Shown in pieces: positions 28,232 to 37,143 of a stretch of DNA of 64,000 nt. The stretch comes from Arthrobacter sp. Edens01 (lineage in GTDB: Bacteria; Actinomycetota; Actinomycetes; Actinomycetales; Micrococcaceae), in the NCBI RefSeq assembly GCF_001307035.1, contig NZ_LKIU01000005.1:1735030-1799029 (forward strand), in the 5' to 3' direction. A program made the position numbers and the translations under genes. A model generated the notes under the pieces. That model was not told the origin of the DNA and made no database searches. It saw only the letters and a list, made by a program, of their open reading frames with translations. Each line of letters begins with the position of its first letter. Position 1 is the stretch's first letter.

Positions 28232-28861
28232 ATGGAACTCAAACCAGCCAGCACCCCCGCACTGCAGCCGTTCCGATGGTGGGAGGCGTTTTCCCGCTCA
28301 CTGCTGCATCTGTACCTCCGCGGCCCGGACGGCGCGCGCCAGACGTGGTCTGTAGACGTCCGGCACGGCGGCGACACCGACGGCGAGGTGTACGCGCATT
28401 TCTACCGGGACGGCCTGCACATGGCACGCTTGAAGCCTCCCGTCCTGTTCCCTCTTCCGGTAGGGACCATCCGTATTGCGGTAAGCACCTACGGGCTCAG
28501 GCAGGCTGACTACGTAACCCACGACGGCGCCGTGCAGCCGCTGGTGCCCGATGCTTCCTCCGCTGAAGGACTGCGCGCACACCTCGACCGGACCCGGCCG
28601 GGGCTGAGCCGGCTTATAGGGGCGGCATCCGCACTGGTGCTCCTCGTGAGCCTTGCGCTCGGCGTGCCGCAGCTTCTGCAGTCGGTCACCGAATTTCCGC
28701 CGCTGGCGGAGAACATCGGCACGTTCGCCAGTCCGATTCTGCTCCCGGCATGGGCGAACACGTCGCTTCTGCTGGCCGGCCTGGCAGCCAGCACAGAGCG
28801 GGCTCTGCGGCTGCGCTATAACTGGCTGCTTGACGGTGGCCTGTTCAGCGGGGGCGACTAA
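28232..28861 (+). CDS. Membrane protein of unknown function
   Basis: A 209-residue protein, unrecognised. The first 125 residues look like a small cytoplasmic beta-rich domain (WSVDVRHGGDTDGEVYAHFY, then GTIRIAVSTYGLRQADYV), followed by a charged linker and two hydrophobic helices at about 131-150 and 170-190, then a short polar tail. ATG 28232 is preceded by AAAGGG at six bases; the frame is open 21 codons further, but that part has no ribosome site. The 87-bp inverted repeat lies 60 bp upstream and may influence its expression. No close neighbours on the same strand. Confidence 0.7.
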   Translation: MELKPASTPALQPFRWWEAFSRSLLHLYLRGPDGARQTWSVDVRHGGDTDGEVYAHFYRDGLHMARLKPPVLFPLPVGTIRIAVSTYGLRQADYVTHDGAVQPLVPDASSAEGLRAHLDRTRPGLSRLIGAASALVLLVSLALGVPQLLQSVTEFPPLAENIGTFASPILLPAWANTSLLLAGLAASTERALRLRYNWLLDGGLFSGGD

Positions 28862-28892
28862 TGCTGCCCAACCCGCAGGGCGTACCCGGAGT

Positions 28893-29660
28893 TCAGCCAG
28901 GCTTCCTGCTGATTTCCTCCTGGCTTTGCACCCCCATAGCACTCAGCTGCTCCTCCGCGATCGTGTTCGCGCGGAACAACACGTCCAGCTGAGCGTCGTT
29001 GTACAGGTGGACCAGTGCATCTCCGAAAGTCTGGGTGCTAACCTCGCTCCCCTTGGGCATATGGGCCGCAGGATTGCTCAGCCAGGGATACTTGATGAGG
29101 TGTTTCACGATGGTTGCTGCGACCCTCTCGGCCAGTTCCTGCCGGGTCTGCTCATCGGCATCGGCGGGCAGGTTGTCAATGTCCGGACCGGTATCGTCCG
29201 TCTCATCCGCGGTCATTTCACGGATATCTGCCAGCGCGTCATCGTCGTAGAACCGGGTCATGAGGTGGACGATCGACCGGTCATTCTCCGAGAGCCTTGA
29301 GGCGACGGATTCGAAGCCCGCAGGCACGTCTGCCGGAGCCTGATGCCGGATGATCTCTGCTATGTGTGCCCGAGCCTCCTGCAGGGACTGGATGCGCAGC
29401 TGGAGTTCGGCATCCACGTCGCGCAGAACCTCCGGCGTTCCCGGGGCTCCGGCCGTGACGCTGTGCATCTGTGACAGCGGGATGCCCAGAACCGCGAGCC
29501 GCCGGATGCGCAGCAGGCTCACCAGGTGCCGCACCTCGTACTGCTTGTAACCGTTGTAGCGGCGGACAGGTTCCTCCAGCAGGCCCAAACGGTGATAGTG
29601 ACGGACGGTGTTCACGGTTGTCCCGGCCAGGTCAGCAAGTTCACGTGTGCTCCACGGCAT
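28893..29660 (-). CDS. MerR-family transcriptional regulator
   Basis: A 255-residue regulator with a classical MerR N-terminal domain: TRELADLAGTTVNTVRHYHRLGLL and YEVRHLVSLLRIRRLAVLGI, then a coiled dimer helix (QLRIQSLQEARAHIAEII). The 150-residue C-terminal part is helical and has no Cys motif, so it is not a metal sensor of the classical kind. It is of the type seen in many Arthrobacter and Streptomyces genomes with no known ligand. It ends 31 bp from the convergent membrane protein gene. Upstream lies the glutaminase remnant, so its original partner may have been lost. Confidence 0.85.
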   Translation of the reverse strand: MPWSTRELADLAGTTVNTVRHYHRLGLLEEPVRRYNGYKQYEVRHLVSLLRIRRLAVLGIPLSQMHSVTAGAPGTPEVLRDVDAELQLRIQSLQEARAHIAEIIRHQAPADVPAGFESVASRLSENDRSIVHLMTRFYDDDALADIREMTADETDDTGPDIDNLPADADEQTRQELAERVAATIVKHLIKYPWLSNPAAHMPKGSEVSTQTFGDALVHLYNDAQLDVLFRANTIAEEQLSAMGVQSQEEISRKPG

Positions 29661-29690
29661 CCAGTGCTCCTTTCCACGTCCCGGCAGAGT

Positions 29691-30465
29691 CTACGGGTCC
29701 ACGGCGAACATCCCGTTCCGGTCGTTCTCCTGGTTACGCACCAGCCCCTTGAGGAGCTGCCCGGCATCCGCAATGACGGGAACCAGGCTTCCGTCGCCGC
29801 GGTCGGGATCCGGCACGATCAATTCCGGGTCCACAAAATAGACCCCGCGGCCTTCCAGCATGAGCCGGCGCGCGAGTTCCAGCAGCATACGACGTGCCAC
29901 GTCATCGATCGAATAGACCAGCGCGAAATCCAGTACCACCCTGCTCTCGGCAATATCACCACCCACAAACCCGCGGACAATTCGCTCAGCACCGGCGAAG
30001 CGGATCCCGCCCTGCGCCTGGAGAACACGGACAGCGGAGGTTCCCTCCCCGAGAACGTGGCTTGACCGCACCACTGCCCGTGCGGCGGGCGGGACCTCCA
30101 TCACGTGCAGGCCCATGTCCGAGGAGAACCGTTCAAAAAGCGACACTCCCCGCACGCTGTTCCCGTGCGCATCCAGGCGCGGCGAAAACGTAGCGATGCC
30201 AACCTGGCCTGGCAGGGCACCGATCATCCCTCCGGCCACACCGCTCTTGGCAGGAATGCCGACCTGGGTTGCCCAGTCCCCTGCGGCGTCGTACATTCCG
30301 CAGGTGGCCATGACGCTCAGCACCTGCCGCACCACCGGGGCATGTACAACGCGCACACCTGGTGCTCTGCGCCCAGGAGCGAGTGAGTGGTGATCGCTCC
30401 GGCGTTGATCATCGGATTCCGAGGCCGCCCGGTTTCGTCTTCCAGCGAGATCTCGTTACTTGCTG
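29691..30465 (-). pseudogene. glsA: Glutaminase-STAS gene remnant with internal deletion
   Basis: Pieces of a GlsA-type glutaminase with a C-terminal STAS domain. The 5' piece (NEISLEDETGRPRNPMINAGA, about 30400-30465, cut at its start) carries an active-site region. It then meets, in another frame near 30355, the late part VVRQVLSVMATCGMYD, followed by the family's KSGVAGGMIGALPGQVG and LDAHGNSVRG motifs. In intact enzymes about 100 residues lie between these, so an internal deletion with a frame change is present, and the first portion of the gene is absent. The STAS half down to 29691 is still open for 221 codons, but as glutaminase it cannot work. Confidence 0.85.
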
Positions 30466-30569
30466 CAATCAAAGAAATCTTCATCGATGCATTTACACCT
30501 GAGCAGCTCGCCAATCTGGAGGACGCTGCTGCGGCACTGCGCACCCATTTAGGAATGCCGGCACGCTGA
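30464..30569 (+). pseudogene. Possible MarR-family C-terminal fragment
   Basis: A short plus-strand frame ends FTPEQLANLEDAAAALRTHLG and then stops at 30567-30569. This looks like the last helix of a MarR-type regulator. It starts exactly where recognisable glutaminase sequence on the other strand ends (about 30460), so it may be the other side of a deletion or rearrangement junction. It is too short for certainty, and chance is possible. Confidence 0.35.
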
Positions 30570-30659
30570 CAGCTGCCGAAGCCGGCAGCCCCACGAAGGG
30601 AATGAACCCATGCATCCAGGCATTTACGCAGTGATACTCATAGCCCAGGAGGCCCCAGG

Positions 30660-31802
30660 ATGCTTACCGCTTCGCCGCAGCACGGCACCGATGCGCGGGA
30701 CCACCCGGTCCGCCGAGCCGGCGTCGTCGTCATCGGTGCAGGCCAGGCAGGACTTTCCGCCGGCTACCACCTGAACCGGCGCGGCTTCGCCAGCGCCTTG
30801 ACCGGCGGCGATGCCGAGCGAAGCTTCGTGATGCTCGACGCCGGGGCGGCGCCCGGCGGCGCCTGGCAGCACCGCTGGGAGTCGCTGACCATGGCGACAG
30901 TCAACGGCATCTTCGACCTTCCCGGATTCCGGCAGACTCCACCCGAACCCGGGACACCGGCCCGGATAGCAGTGCCCGAGTACTTCGCAGCGTTCGAGGA
31001 CCGTATGCAGCTTCCGATCCTCCGTCCCGTCAAGGTGCATTCGGTGTATCCCGCAGACGATGATCCCGAAGGCGATCTCCTCATCCAATCCGACGCCGGA
31101 ACCTGGGCCACGCGTGCTGTCATCAACGCCACCGGAACCTGGGACAACCCGACGCTGCCTGCCCACCCGGGGCGGGCGAGCTTCGCCGGGCGCCAGCTTC
31201 ATACCCGGGACTACTCCTCGCTGGACGAGTTCGCCGGCCAGCGGGTCGCTGTAGTGGGAGGCGGAATCTCCGCCATCCAGCAGCTTGAAGAGATTTCCCG
31301 GGTGGCAGATGTCTTTTGGTACACCCGGCGCGAACCCGTTTTCCGGGACGGACCTTTCGATGCAGAGGCAGGGAAGGACGTAGTGTCCCGGGTGGCTGCG
31401 GACGTGGAAGCCGGAAACCCCACCGGCAGCGTGGTCTCCTACACGGACCTGCTGTGGACGCCCTATGCCCTGGCTGCGAAGGAGCGCGGAGCCCTGCAGC
31501 GGCGGCCGATGTTCACTGGCATCGTGCGGGACGGGGTACGGGAAGCGGACGGCTCGCTGACCCGCGTCGATGCGATTCTGTGGGCCACCGGGTTCAAGCC
31601 GTCGCTGAGCCACCTGGACCCGTTCCAGCTGCGCAATGAACGCGGCGGGATCGAGGTTCACGGTACTGTTGCCGCCGCCGATCCGCGCTTACACCTGATC
31701 GGATTCGGACCCTCACAGTCGACCGTTGGCGCAAACCGTGCCGGGCGGGAGGCTGTCCGGGCACTGGCCGAGCATTTCGATGTGGCGCCCGTGCGGGGCT
31801 GA
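30660..31802 (+). CDS. FAD/NAD(P)-dependent monooxygenase-like oxidoreductase (CzcO family)
   Basis: A 380-residue flavoprotein of the flavin-containing monooxygenase/CzcO type. The FAD motif VVVIGAGQAGLSAGYHL is near the N-terminus, the NADP motif VAVVGGGISAIQQ in mid-protein and the ATGFKPSLSHL motif near the C-terminus. The FxGxxxHxxxW-like fingerprint region reads SFAGRQLHTRDYSS. A purine-rich CAGGAGGCCCCAGG precedes the ATG. Relatives oxidise soft nucleophiles or carbonyl compounds; no substrate can be named here. It ends 7 bp from the convergent SDR gene. Confidence 0.87.
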   Translation: MLTASPQHGTDARDHPVRRAGVVVIGAGQAGLSAGYHLNRRGFASALTGGDAERSFVMLDAGAAPGGAWQHRWESLTMATVNGIFDLPGFRQTPPEPGTPARIAVPEYFAAFEDRMQLPILRPVKVHSVYPADDDPEGDLLIQSDAGTWATRAVINATGTWDNPTLPAHPGRASFAGRQLHTRDYSSLDEFAGQRVAVVGGGISAIQQLEEISRVADVFWYTRREPVFRDGPFDAEAGKDVVSRVAADVEAGNPTGSVVSYTDLLWTPYALAAKERGALQRRPMFTGIVRDGVREADGSLTRVDAILWATGFKPSLSHLDPFQLRNERGGIEVHGTVAAADPRLHLIGFGPSQSTVGANRAGREAVRALAEHFDVAPVRG

Positions 31803-31809
31803 GGAAGCC

Positions 31810-32556
31810 TCAGGCGAGTCCGCCGTTGGGATAAATGACCTGTCCGTTGATCCAGCGCGAGGGTCCGGCCAGGAAGGCAGCCACCTCGGCAATGTCTTCG
31901 GGGGTGCCCAGGCGCTCCATCGGGGCGAGCTGTGCCATACGGTTGATGGCTTCCTGATCCTTCCCGTCCAGGAACAGCGGGGTGGCCGTGGGTCCGGGCG
32001 CAATCGCGTTGACGGTGATGTCCCTTCCCCTCAGTTCCCGTGCCAGGACCGGAGTCAGAGCCTCCACGGCAGCCTTGCTGGCAGCATACGGCGCGTAGGT
32101 GGGATCCTGCAGGCGGGTCTGGCTGGACGAGACGTTCACCAGTGCCCCGCCTCTCCGAAGCCGCTGCGCAGCGAGCTGGGAGACCACAAAGCTGCCTCGG
32201 ATGTTTGTGCGGTGCATCCGGTCCAGTTCATCGAGGTCCAGGTCTACCACTGTGGAAAGGACCATCACTCCGGCGGTGTTGATAACGACGTCGATTCCGC
32301 CGAAAGCGGCCTCAACCTCATCAAAGAGCCGGGTCATGGCAACTTCGTCGGCCACATCCCCGCCGACCGCCATGGCCCGGCCGCCTGCAGCAGTCAGTTC
32401 CTTGACGACCTCCGTGGCCTTGTTCATGTTCCCGGCGTAGTGCACTGCCAGGGCGAAGCCGTCGTTTGAAAGACGCTTGGCGATCGCCCGGCCCATTCCG
32501 CCTGATCCGCCGGTGACGACGGCAACCCGAGGTGCCGCGGCAGTGCTCTCCGACAT
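31810..32556 (-). CDS. Classical SDR oxidoreductase
   Basis: A 248-residue short-chain dehydrogenase with the complete family set: cofactor loop TGGSGGMGRAIAKRL, the INTAGV motif, and the catalytic YxxxK in YAPYAASKAAVEAL, then IAPGPTATPLF. It is of the 3-oxoacyl reductase/glucose dehydrogenase-like group, and NADP(H) preference is not certain. The start is ATG 32556, with GGGAG about seven bases upstream; the frame is open 12 codons further. The TetR gene immediately upstream on the same strand is a plausible regulator of this gene. Substrate unknown. Confidence 0.9.
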   Translation of the reverse strand: MSESTAAAPRVAVVTGGSGGMGRAIAKRLSNDGFALAVHYAGNMNKATEVVKELTAAGGRAMAVGGDVADEVAMTRLFDEVEAAFGGIDVVINTAGVMVLSTVVDLDLDELDRMHRTNIRGSFVVSQLAAQRLRRGGALVNVSSSQTRLQDPTYAPYAASKAAVEALTPVLARELRGRDITVNAIAPGPTATPLFLDGKDQEAINRMAQLAPMERLGTPEDIAEVAAFLAGPSRWINGQVIYPNGGLA

Positions 32557-32685
32557 GCTGTGCTCCCATCGAAAAAGAACCGATAAGAACATTGAGGCAC
32601 GAATCGGACGCTCTGTCCCACGATTCCCGTCAACTCATGGCCCGGATGGCCCAGACAAAGCCCGGCGGTTGTGGCGGCTTCGGGG

Positions 32686-33297
32686 CTACGGCTCTCCGGC
32701 CGTCCCCGTCGGTTTTGCCTGGACCAGTTGTTCCAGATGATTCTCCAGCACGGCTGAGAGAAGATCCGGGGTAGCCAGCCCGGGCCGCATAGCGGCGTGC
32801 ACAGCCAGCCCGTCGATCAGGCCAAACAGCCTTTCTGTTTCCAGCACCCGCTCCTCGTCTGCGCCTGCGGGACGCAGCTCGGTAATCCAGCGGGCACAGG
32901 CCCCGCGAAGCCGGTCATATGCTTCGTCGCGCAGTGCTGCCAACGGAGCATCCACCATCGCGCGGGCCACGAAAGCAACCCAGACCTCGTTCTCAGCGCG
33001 CCGCTCTTCATCCAGCGGCAGGAGTTCGGCGAGCACCACCTTCGCTGCTTCCAGCGGTTCCGCCGGCCGCGGAACACCGGCGGCACGGCGCTCAACCCGT
33101 TCCATGACGTGGCGCATGGCGAAGGTCAGCAATTCCGGCTGGCTGCGGAAGTAATGCCGAAGGGAACCGGTGGACAGCCCGGCTTCGCGTGCCACTTCAC
33201 GGACTGAGGCTCCCTCCACCCCGTCCCGGCGGATGACCCGCCACGCCGCCAGTGCCAGCTCCCGGCGCCGCTCTTCGTAATTCACTAGTTTCGGCAC
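32686..33297 (-). CDS. TetR-family transcriptional regulator
   Basis: A 203-residue TetR/BetI-type repressor. The N-terminus has LALAAWRVIRRDGVEGASVR and the helix-turn-helix EVAREAGLSTGSLRHYF; a helical ligand-binding part follows, with the segment LFGLIDGLAVHAAMRPG that is shared with BetI-like regulators. GTG 33297 is the best start (VPKLVNYEERR); the longer frame to 33402 lacks a ribosome site. It is divergent from the membrane protein at 33375, with a 77-bp gap that should contain its operator, and is followed by the SDR gene. It may control either or both. Confidence 0.87.
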   Translation of the reverse strand: MPKLVNYEERRRELALAAWRVIRRDGVEGASVREVAREAGLSTGSLRHYFRSQPELLTFAMRHVMERVERRAAGVPRPAEPLEAAKVVLAELLPLDEERRAENEVWVAFVARAMVDAPLAALRDEAYDRLRGACARWITELRPAGADEERVLETERLFGLIDGLAVHAAMRPGLATPDLLSAVLENHLEQLVQAKPTGTAGEP

Positions 33298-33374
33298 GGA
33301 TCTTTTATAGCACAGTCGTACTACTATGCGTTGTAGATCAGCTCCGCAGAACTTCGCTATCCAGAGGAGGAGCG

Positions 33375-34439
33375 ATGAAAGACGGCAGCGAAGAGCAAAC
33401 ACACAACACCCGGCTCATGGCGGCCAGCGAAGGCGGGCCCCGCCCCGGAAGATGGCGCGTCATGCGATCCCGATGGCTCTGGGCCGCGATCGCCGGCTGG
33501 CTGGCAGCGAACATCTGGACCGTGCTGGCAGCCCCGGCGCAGCTCCCGTTCGACTGGCCTGCGCGGGCGGGCAGGTCCACCGTAGACGTACTCATCGACG
33601 TCAACCTCGCCCTGCTGCAGATCCTGCTTCTGATGGGCGTGGTAACCCTGCTAACCCGCCGCCGTCCGGATCCCCGCCTGGCAGCACGGTCCCCGGGCCG
33701 CCGGCGGGCACTGTGGGAGACCTTTGGCCTGCTCGGGTACGGCGCACTTGGCATGACCGGCGGATTCTTCCTGGCGAAGGCCGCCGGGTGGCACCCCTTC
33801 GGACTGCATCTGGCCGGGACCATCTTCGGAACCAATGACGCGCCGGCACCCGCTGAAGTGCTGGCCTGGGCGGGCTACAACCTCGTGGTCTACGCGGTGA
33901 TTCCGTTGATCTACTTCCGGCGCCGCTATTCGCCGCTGGCCCTGGGCCTCAAATCCACGGCCCCCAGGAATGACCTGCTCGTGATTGTTGTGGTGCTCGC
34001 ACTGGAGCTGGCCTTCCAAATCTATGCACTGAAGCCTGGGAGCCTAGGGCTGCCGCTTCATCAGCTGCTTCCAGGCGCCGCATTGACCTTCGCCCTCTAC
34101 CTTGCCGGTGCCGTACTGCCCGCCATGGTCTTTGTGTACATGATCCTCATTCCCCGGTATCTGCGACTCACTGGATCCGCCATAGCCACAGTTCTTTTGG
34201 GTGGGCTAACGTACGCGGGGCTGCATTTCTGGGATGCATGGACGCTGTTCTCATCAGCGGAGACCACCGTACTGTCGGTCATTTTCGTGATCTTCACGTA
34301 CCTGGGTCCCGGGATGTTCAAGAGCTTCCTGACGCTGCGTACGGGCAACGCCTGGGTCCATGTCTGGGCATACCATGCCTTCGCCCCGCACACGCTGATC
34401 GATACACCGAACATTGTCGGGGCATTCCGGTTGAAGTGA
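33375..34439 (+). CDS. Multi-pass membrane protein of unknown function
   Basis: A 354-residue inner-membrane protein with about eight hydrophobic segments after a short charged N-terminus. ATG 33375 has a perfect AGGAGG four bases upstream. The C-terminal part (GGLTYAGLHFWDAW, YLGPGMFKSFLTL, YHAFAPHTLIDTP) recalls CPBP-type membrane proteases in its run of helices and conserved His, but the EExxR motif of that family is not visible, so I leave it unnamed. It is divergent from the TetR gene and may be under its control. The tRNA-Pro gene lies downstream on the other strand. Confidence 0.75.
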   Translation: MKDGSEEQTHNTRLMAASEGGPRPGRWRVMRSRWLWAAIAGWLAANIWTVLAAPAQLPFDWPARAGRSTVDVLIDVNLALLQILLLMGVVTLLTRRRPDPRLAARSPGRRRALWETFGLLGYGALGMTGGFFLAKAAGWHPFGLHLAGTIFGTNDAPAPAEVLAWAGYNLVVYAVIPLIYFRRRYSPLALGLKSTAPRNDLLVIVVVLALELAFQIYALKPGSLGLPLHQLLPGAALTFALYLAGAVLPAMVFVYMILIPRYLRLTGSAIATVLLGGLTYAGLHFWDAWTLFSSAETTVLSVIFVIFTYLGPGMFKSFLTLRTGNAWVHVWAYHAFAPHTLIDTPNIVGAFRLK

Positions 34440-34510
34440 CGGCCGCCCCTAAAAGCCCCGGAAACGACAAAGTCCCGGCAAGATTTTCATCTCACCAGGA
34501 CTTGTATTTG

Positions 34511-34584
<74 letters not shown>

Positions 34585-34669
34585 TTCCGCTGATCCGTTA
34601 GTGCCGGTTTGTTTCCGGCCGAACCAACTCAAATACTGTACATCATGGTTGGCATTTTCCCCGCATCGG

Positions 34670-34706
34670 CGCCGGCCCCGGAGTCATATTGGCTCCGGGG
34701 CCGGCG
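34670..34706 (-). terminator. Strong hairpin after der
   Basis: A perfect 14-bp GC-rich stem (34670-34683 with 34693-34706) has a 9-base loop and lies 7 bp after the der stop codon. The T run is weak (GGGGAAAATG follows), so termination may be of the actinobacterial type without a U tract. Confidence 0.65.
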
Positions 34707-34712
34707 GCCGTG

Positions 34713-36257
34713 CTAGCGCCTGCTGGTCTTGCCGCGCTTTTCACGCACGCGCATTGAGACCTCGATCGGGGTTCCTTCGAAGCCGAAGGTCTCCCGGAGG
34801 CGGCGGGTAATGAAGCGGCGGTAGCCCGGATCCAGAAACCCGGTGGTGAACAGCACGAACTTCGGCGGCCGTGAGGACGCCTGCGTGCCGAACAGGATGC
34901 GGGGCTGCTTGCCGCCGCGCACCGGGTGCGGGTGCGCTGCCACGAGTTCACCCAGGAAGGCATTCAGCTTTCCGGTCGGGATGCGCTTGTCCCAGTTCTC
35001 CAGGGCAAGGTCCAGTGCGGGGACGAGCTTGTCCTTGTGCCAGCCGGTCTTGGCGGAGATGTTCACGCTCGGCGCCCACTCAACGTGTGCCAGGTCGCGC
35101 TCGATCTCGGTCTGCAGGTAGCGGCGGCGTTCGTCGTCGAGCAGGTCCCACTTGTTGAACGCCAGCACCAGCGCGCGGCCCGAATCGATGGCGAGCTGCA
35201 GGATGCGCACATCCTGTTCGGAGAGGACTTCGTCCACGGCGAGGAGCACGACGGCGACCTCCGCCTTTTCCAGCGCGGCCTGCGTGCGCAGCGAGGCGTA
35301 GAAATCGGCGCCCTGTGCCATGTGCTGGCGGCGGCGGATACCTGCGGTGTCCACGAAGCGCCAGGTGCGCCCGCCCAATTCGATCAGTTCGTCAACCGGG
35401 TCGCGGGTGGTGCCGGCGAGGTCATCGACAACCACGCGGTCGGTGCCGGCCAGCTTGTTCAGCAGCGAAGACTTACCAACGTTCGGACGGCCGATCAGTG
35501 CGATGCGGCGCGGACCGCCGCTGGACTCGAGTCCACCGTAGGCCGAGTACTCGGGCAGGACGTCCAGGACGGCGTCCAGCATGTCAGCGGTGCCGCGTCC
35601 GTGCAGCGCCGAAACCGGGTACGGTTCGCCGAAGCCCAGACCCCAGAGCACCGAGGCGTCGGCTTCGTTCTGGATGTCGTCAACCTTGTTGGCGACGACG
35701 ATGACCGGCTTGCCCTTGCTGCGCAGCATGCGCACCACGGCTTCGTCGGTGGCGGTGATGCCGACGGTCGCGTCGACCACCAGCATGACGGCGTCAGCGA
35801 CGTCGACGGCGATTTCGGCCTGGTCGGCAACGCGGGCATGGATGCCGCGGGCATCGTGCTCCCAGCCGCCGGTGTCTACGAGGGTGAAGTTCACACCGTT
35901 CCAGGTGGCCGGGTATGACACGCGGTCGCGGGTAACGCCCGGGGTGTCTTCCACGACGGCTTCGCGGCGGCCGAGGATACGGTTCACCAGCGTTGACTTG
36001 CCGACGTTGGGACGGCCGACGATGGCAACCACCGGGTCAAGGCGCAGTGGTGCGTCTGCGTCATACTCGTCATAGCCGCCGGCCAGCAGGGCAGCGTCTT
36101 CCTCGTCGAGCTCGTAGTCGGAGAGCCCGGCACGCAGGGTTTCCGCGCGCAGGTTGGCTTCGTCGTCATCGAGGGCGGCGAGGCGCTCGTCGATCTGGTC
36201 CTCGCCTGCCGGGACGTACTCTTCAGAGTCGCCGTCAAAGGTCGCGTTGGCGTTCAT
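34713..36257 (-). CDS. der: Ribosome biogenesis GTPase Der (EngA)
   Basis: A 514-residue double GTPase required for 50S ribosome assembly. The first G domain has [13 protein letters not shown] (about 80-92) and DTGGW, the second [13 protein letters not shown] (about 250-262) with DTAGI and NKWD; a KH-like domain closes the protein. It is longer than the enteric protein by an acidic N-terminal extension of about 70 residues, usual in actinobacteria. It follows cmk after a 184-bp gap and is the last gene of the cluster coming from parA. Confidence 0.96.
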   Translation of the reverse strand: MNANATFDGDSEEYVPAGEDQIDERLAALDDDEANLRAETLRAGLSDYELDEEDAALLAGGYDEYDADAPLRLDPVVAIVGRPNVGKSTLVNRILGRREAVVEDTPGVTRDRVSYPATWNGVNFTLVDTGGWEHDARGIHARVADQAEIAVDVADAVMLVVDATVGITATDEAVVRMLRSKGKPVIVVANKVDDIQNEADASVLWGLGFGEPYPVSALHGRGTADMLDAVLDVLPEYSAYGGLESSGGPRRIALIGRPNVGKSSLLNKLAGTDRVVVDDLAGTTRDPVDELIELGGRTWRFVDTAGIRRRQHMAQGADFYASLRTQAALEKAEVAVVLLAVDEVLSEQDVRILQLAIDSGRALVLAFNKWDLLDDERRRYLQTEIERDLAHVEWAPSVNISAKTGWHKDKLVPALDLALENWDKRIPTGKLNAFLGELVAAHPHPVRGGKQPRILFGTQASSRPPKFVLFTTGFLDPGYRRFITRRLRETFGFEGTPIEVSMRVREKRGKTSRR

Positions 36258-36441
36258 AAACTATTGCTTTCTTTCCGTTGAGGCCGTCAGCGCAGGTGCG
36301 CCAGGCCGTCTCCGGACGTTCAGCCCGGGTAAGTGTTGGGGGGTCTGTAAAGGGAAAACCCCATGCAGCCACCAGTCCATTGAAACACGGCAAGGCGCCG
36401 GGACCCCATTGGAGCCCCGGCTGTCCGCCTGCCGCTGGTGC

Positions 36442-37143
36442 TTAGTGCGTGCTCGAAAAAACCACGTCCAGCACGGCCTGAACCGTTTCTTCGAAATCCA
36501 GATCGGAGGAATCGACCGTAATCACACCGTCGGCCGCCTGCTGGAAGTTGACCACCGTTGAATCCTTGACGTCCCGTGTGAGGACCTGTTCACGCAGGGC
36601 AGCGGCGCTCTGCGAGCCGCCCAGCTGCACGCCGCGGCGGCGCAGGCGCGCCTCCTCGGAAGCCGTCAGCAGGATTCGGACTTCCGCGGTGGGAGCCACC
36701 ACGGTGGTGATGTCCCGTCCTTCGGCCACGATCCGCAGTCCGGAGTCCTTGATCAGCTGCTGCTGGCGGCGTACCAGCTCCGCCCGTGCACCAAGGGTGG
36801 TGGCCACGGCAGAGACGTTGGAGGAAACCTCCGGTTCGCGGATCGCCTGGGTGACATCCTCTCCCCCAACGAGCACCCATTCCGCGTCCGGGGACGTGCT
36901 CAGCTCAATGTCAGCGTTCCGGGTGGCGGCTTCGACGGCGACGGCGTCGCCGAGGTCAATGCCGGCCCGCATGCACGCAATGGTCACGGCCCGGTACATG
37001 GCACCGGTATCGAGATAGTTGGCGCGCAGCCGGCGGGCGACCTCGCGGCTGATGCTGGACTTGCCGGAGCCGGAGGGACCGTCAATTGCCACCACCAGGG
37101 GTTTGCCCAGCCTGAACTGTGCCGGATTCTGCTCTGTGTTCAC
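36442..37143 (-). CDS. cmk: Cytidylate kinase
   Basis: A 233-residue (d)CMP kinase that makes CDP from CMP and ATP. It has the P-loop AIDGPSGSGKSSISREVA, the DTGAMYRAVT motif and the RDITTVV region typical of Cmk. The GTG start overlaps the tyrA stop (GTGA), so translation is coupled. Order tyrA-cmk-der follows rluB, as in other Micrococcaceae; mycobacteria have rluB-cmk-der without tyrA. Confidence 0.95.
   Translation of the reverse strand: MNTEQNPAQFRLGKPLVVAIDGPSGSGKSSISREVARRLRANYLDTGAMYRAVTIACMRAGIDLGDAVAVEAATRNADIELSTSPDAEWVLVGGEDVTQAIREPEVSSNVSAVATTLGARAELVRRQQQLIKDSGLRIVAEGRDITTVVAPTAEVRILLTASEEARLRRRGVQLGGSQSAAALREQVLTRDVKDSTVVNFQQAADGVITVDSSDLDFEETVQAVLDVVFSSTH

Noticed and set aside
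29691..30356. A 221-residue intact glutaminase C-terminal/STAS gene
   Set aside because: It lacks the N-terminal catalytic part and has no ribosome-binding site at the proposed ATG, so it is treated as part of the pseudogene.
30387..30569. A 60-residue plus-strand gene
   Set aside because: Its first half is antisense to recognisable glutaminase sequence; only the last 30 codons look like a protein end, so I report that part as a possible MarR scrap only.
33375..34439. CAAX/CPBP-type intramembrane protease
   Set aside because: The helical pattern and one conserved His are suggestive, but the EExxR motif is not found.
34470..34503. Terminator for tRNA-Pro (AAGTCC/GGACTT repeat)
   Set aside because: The stem is short with a 22-base loop and internal mismatch, and no T run follows; not convincing enough to list.
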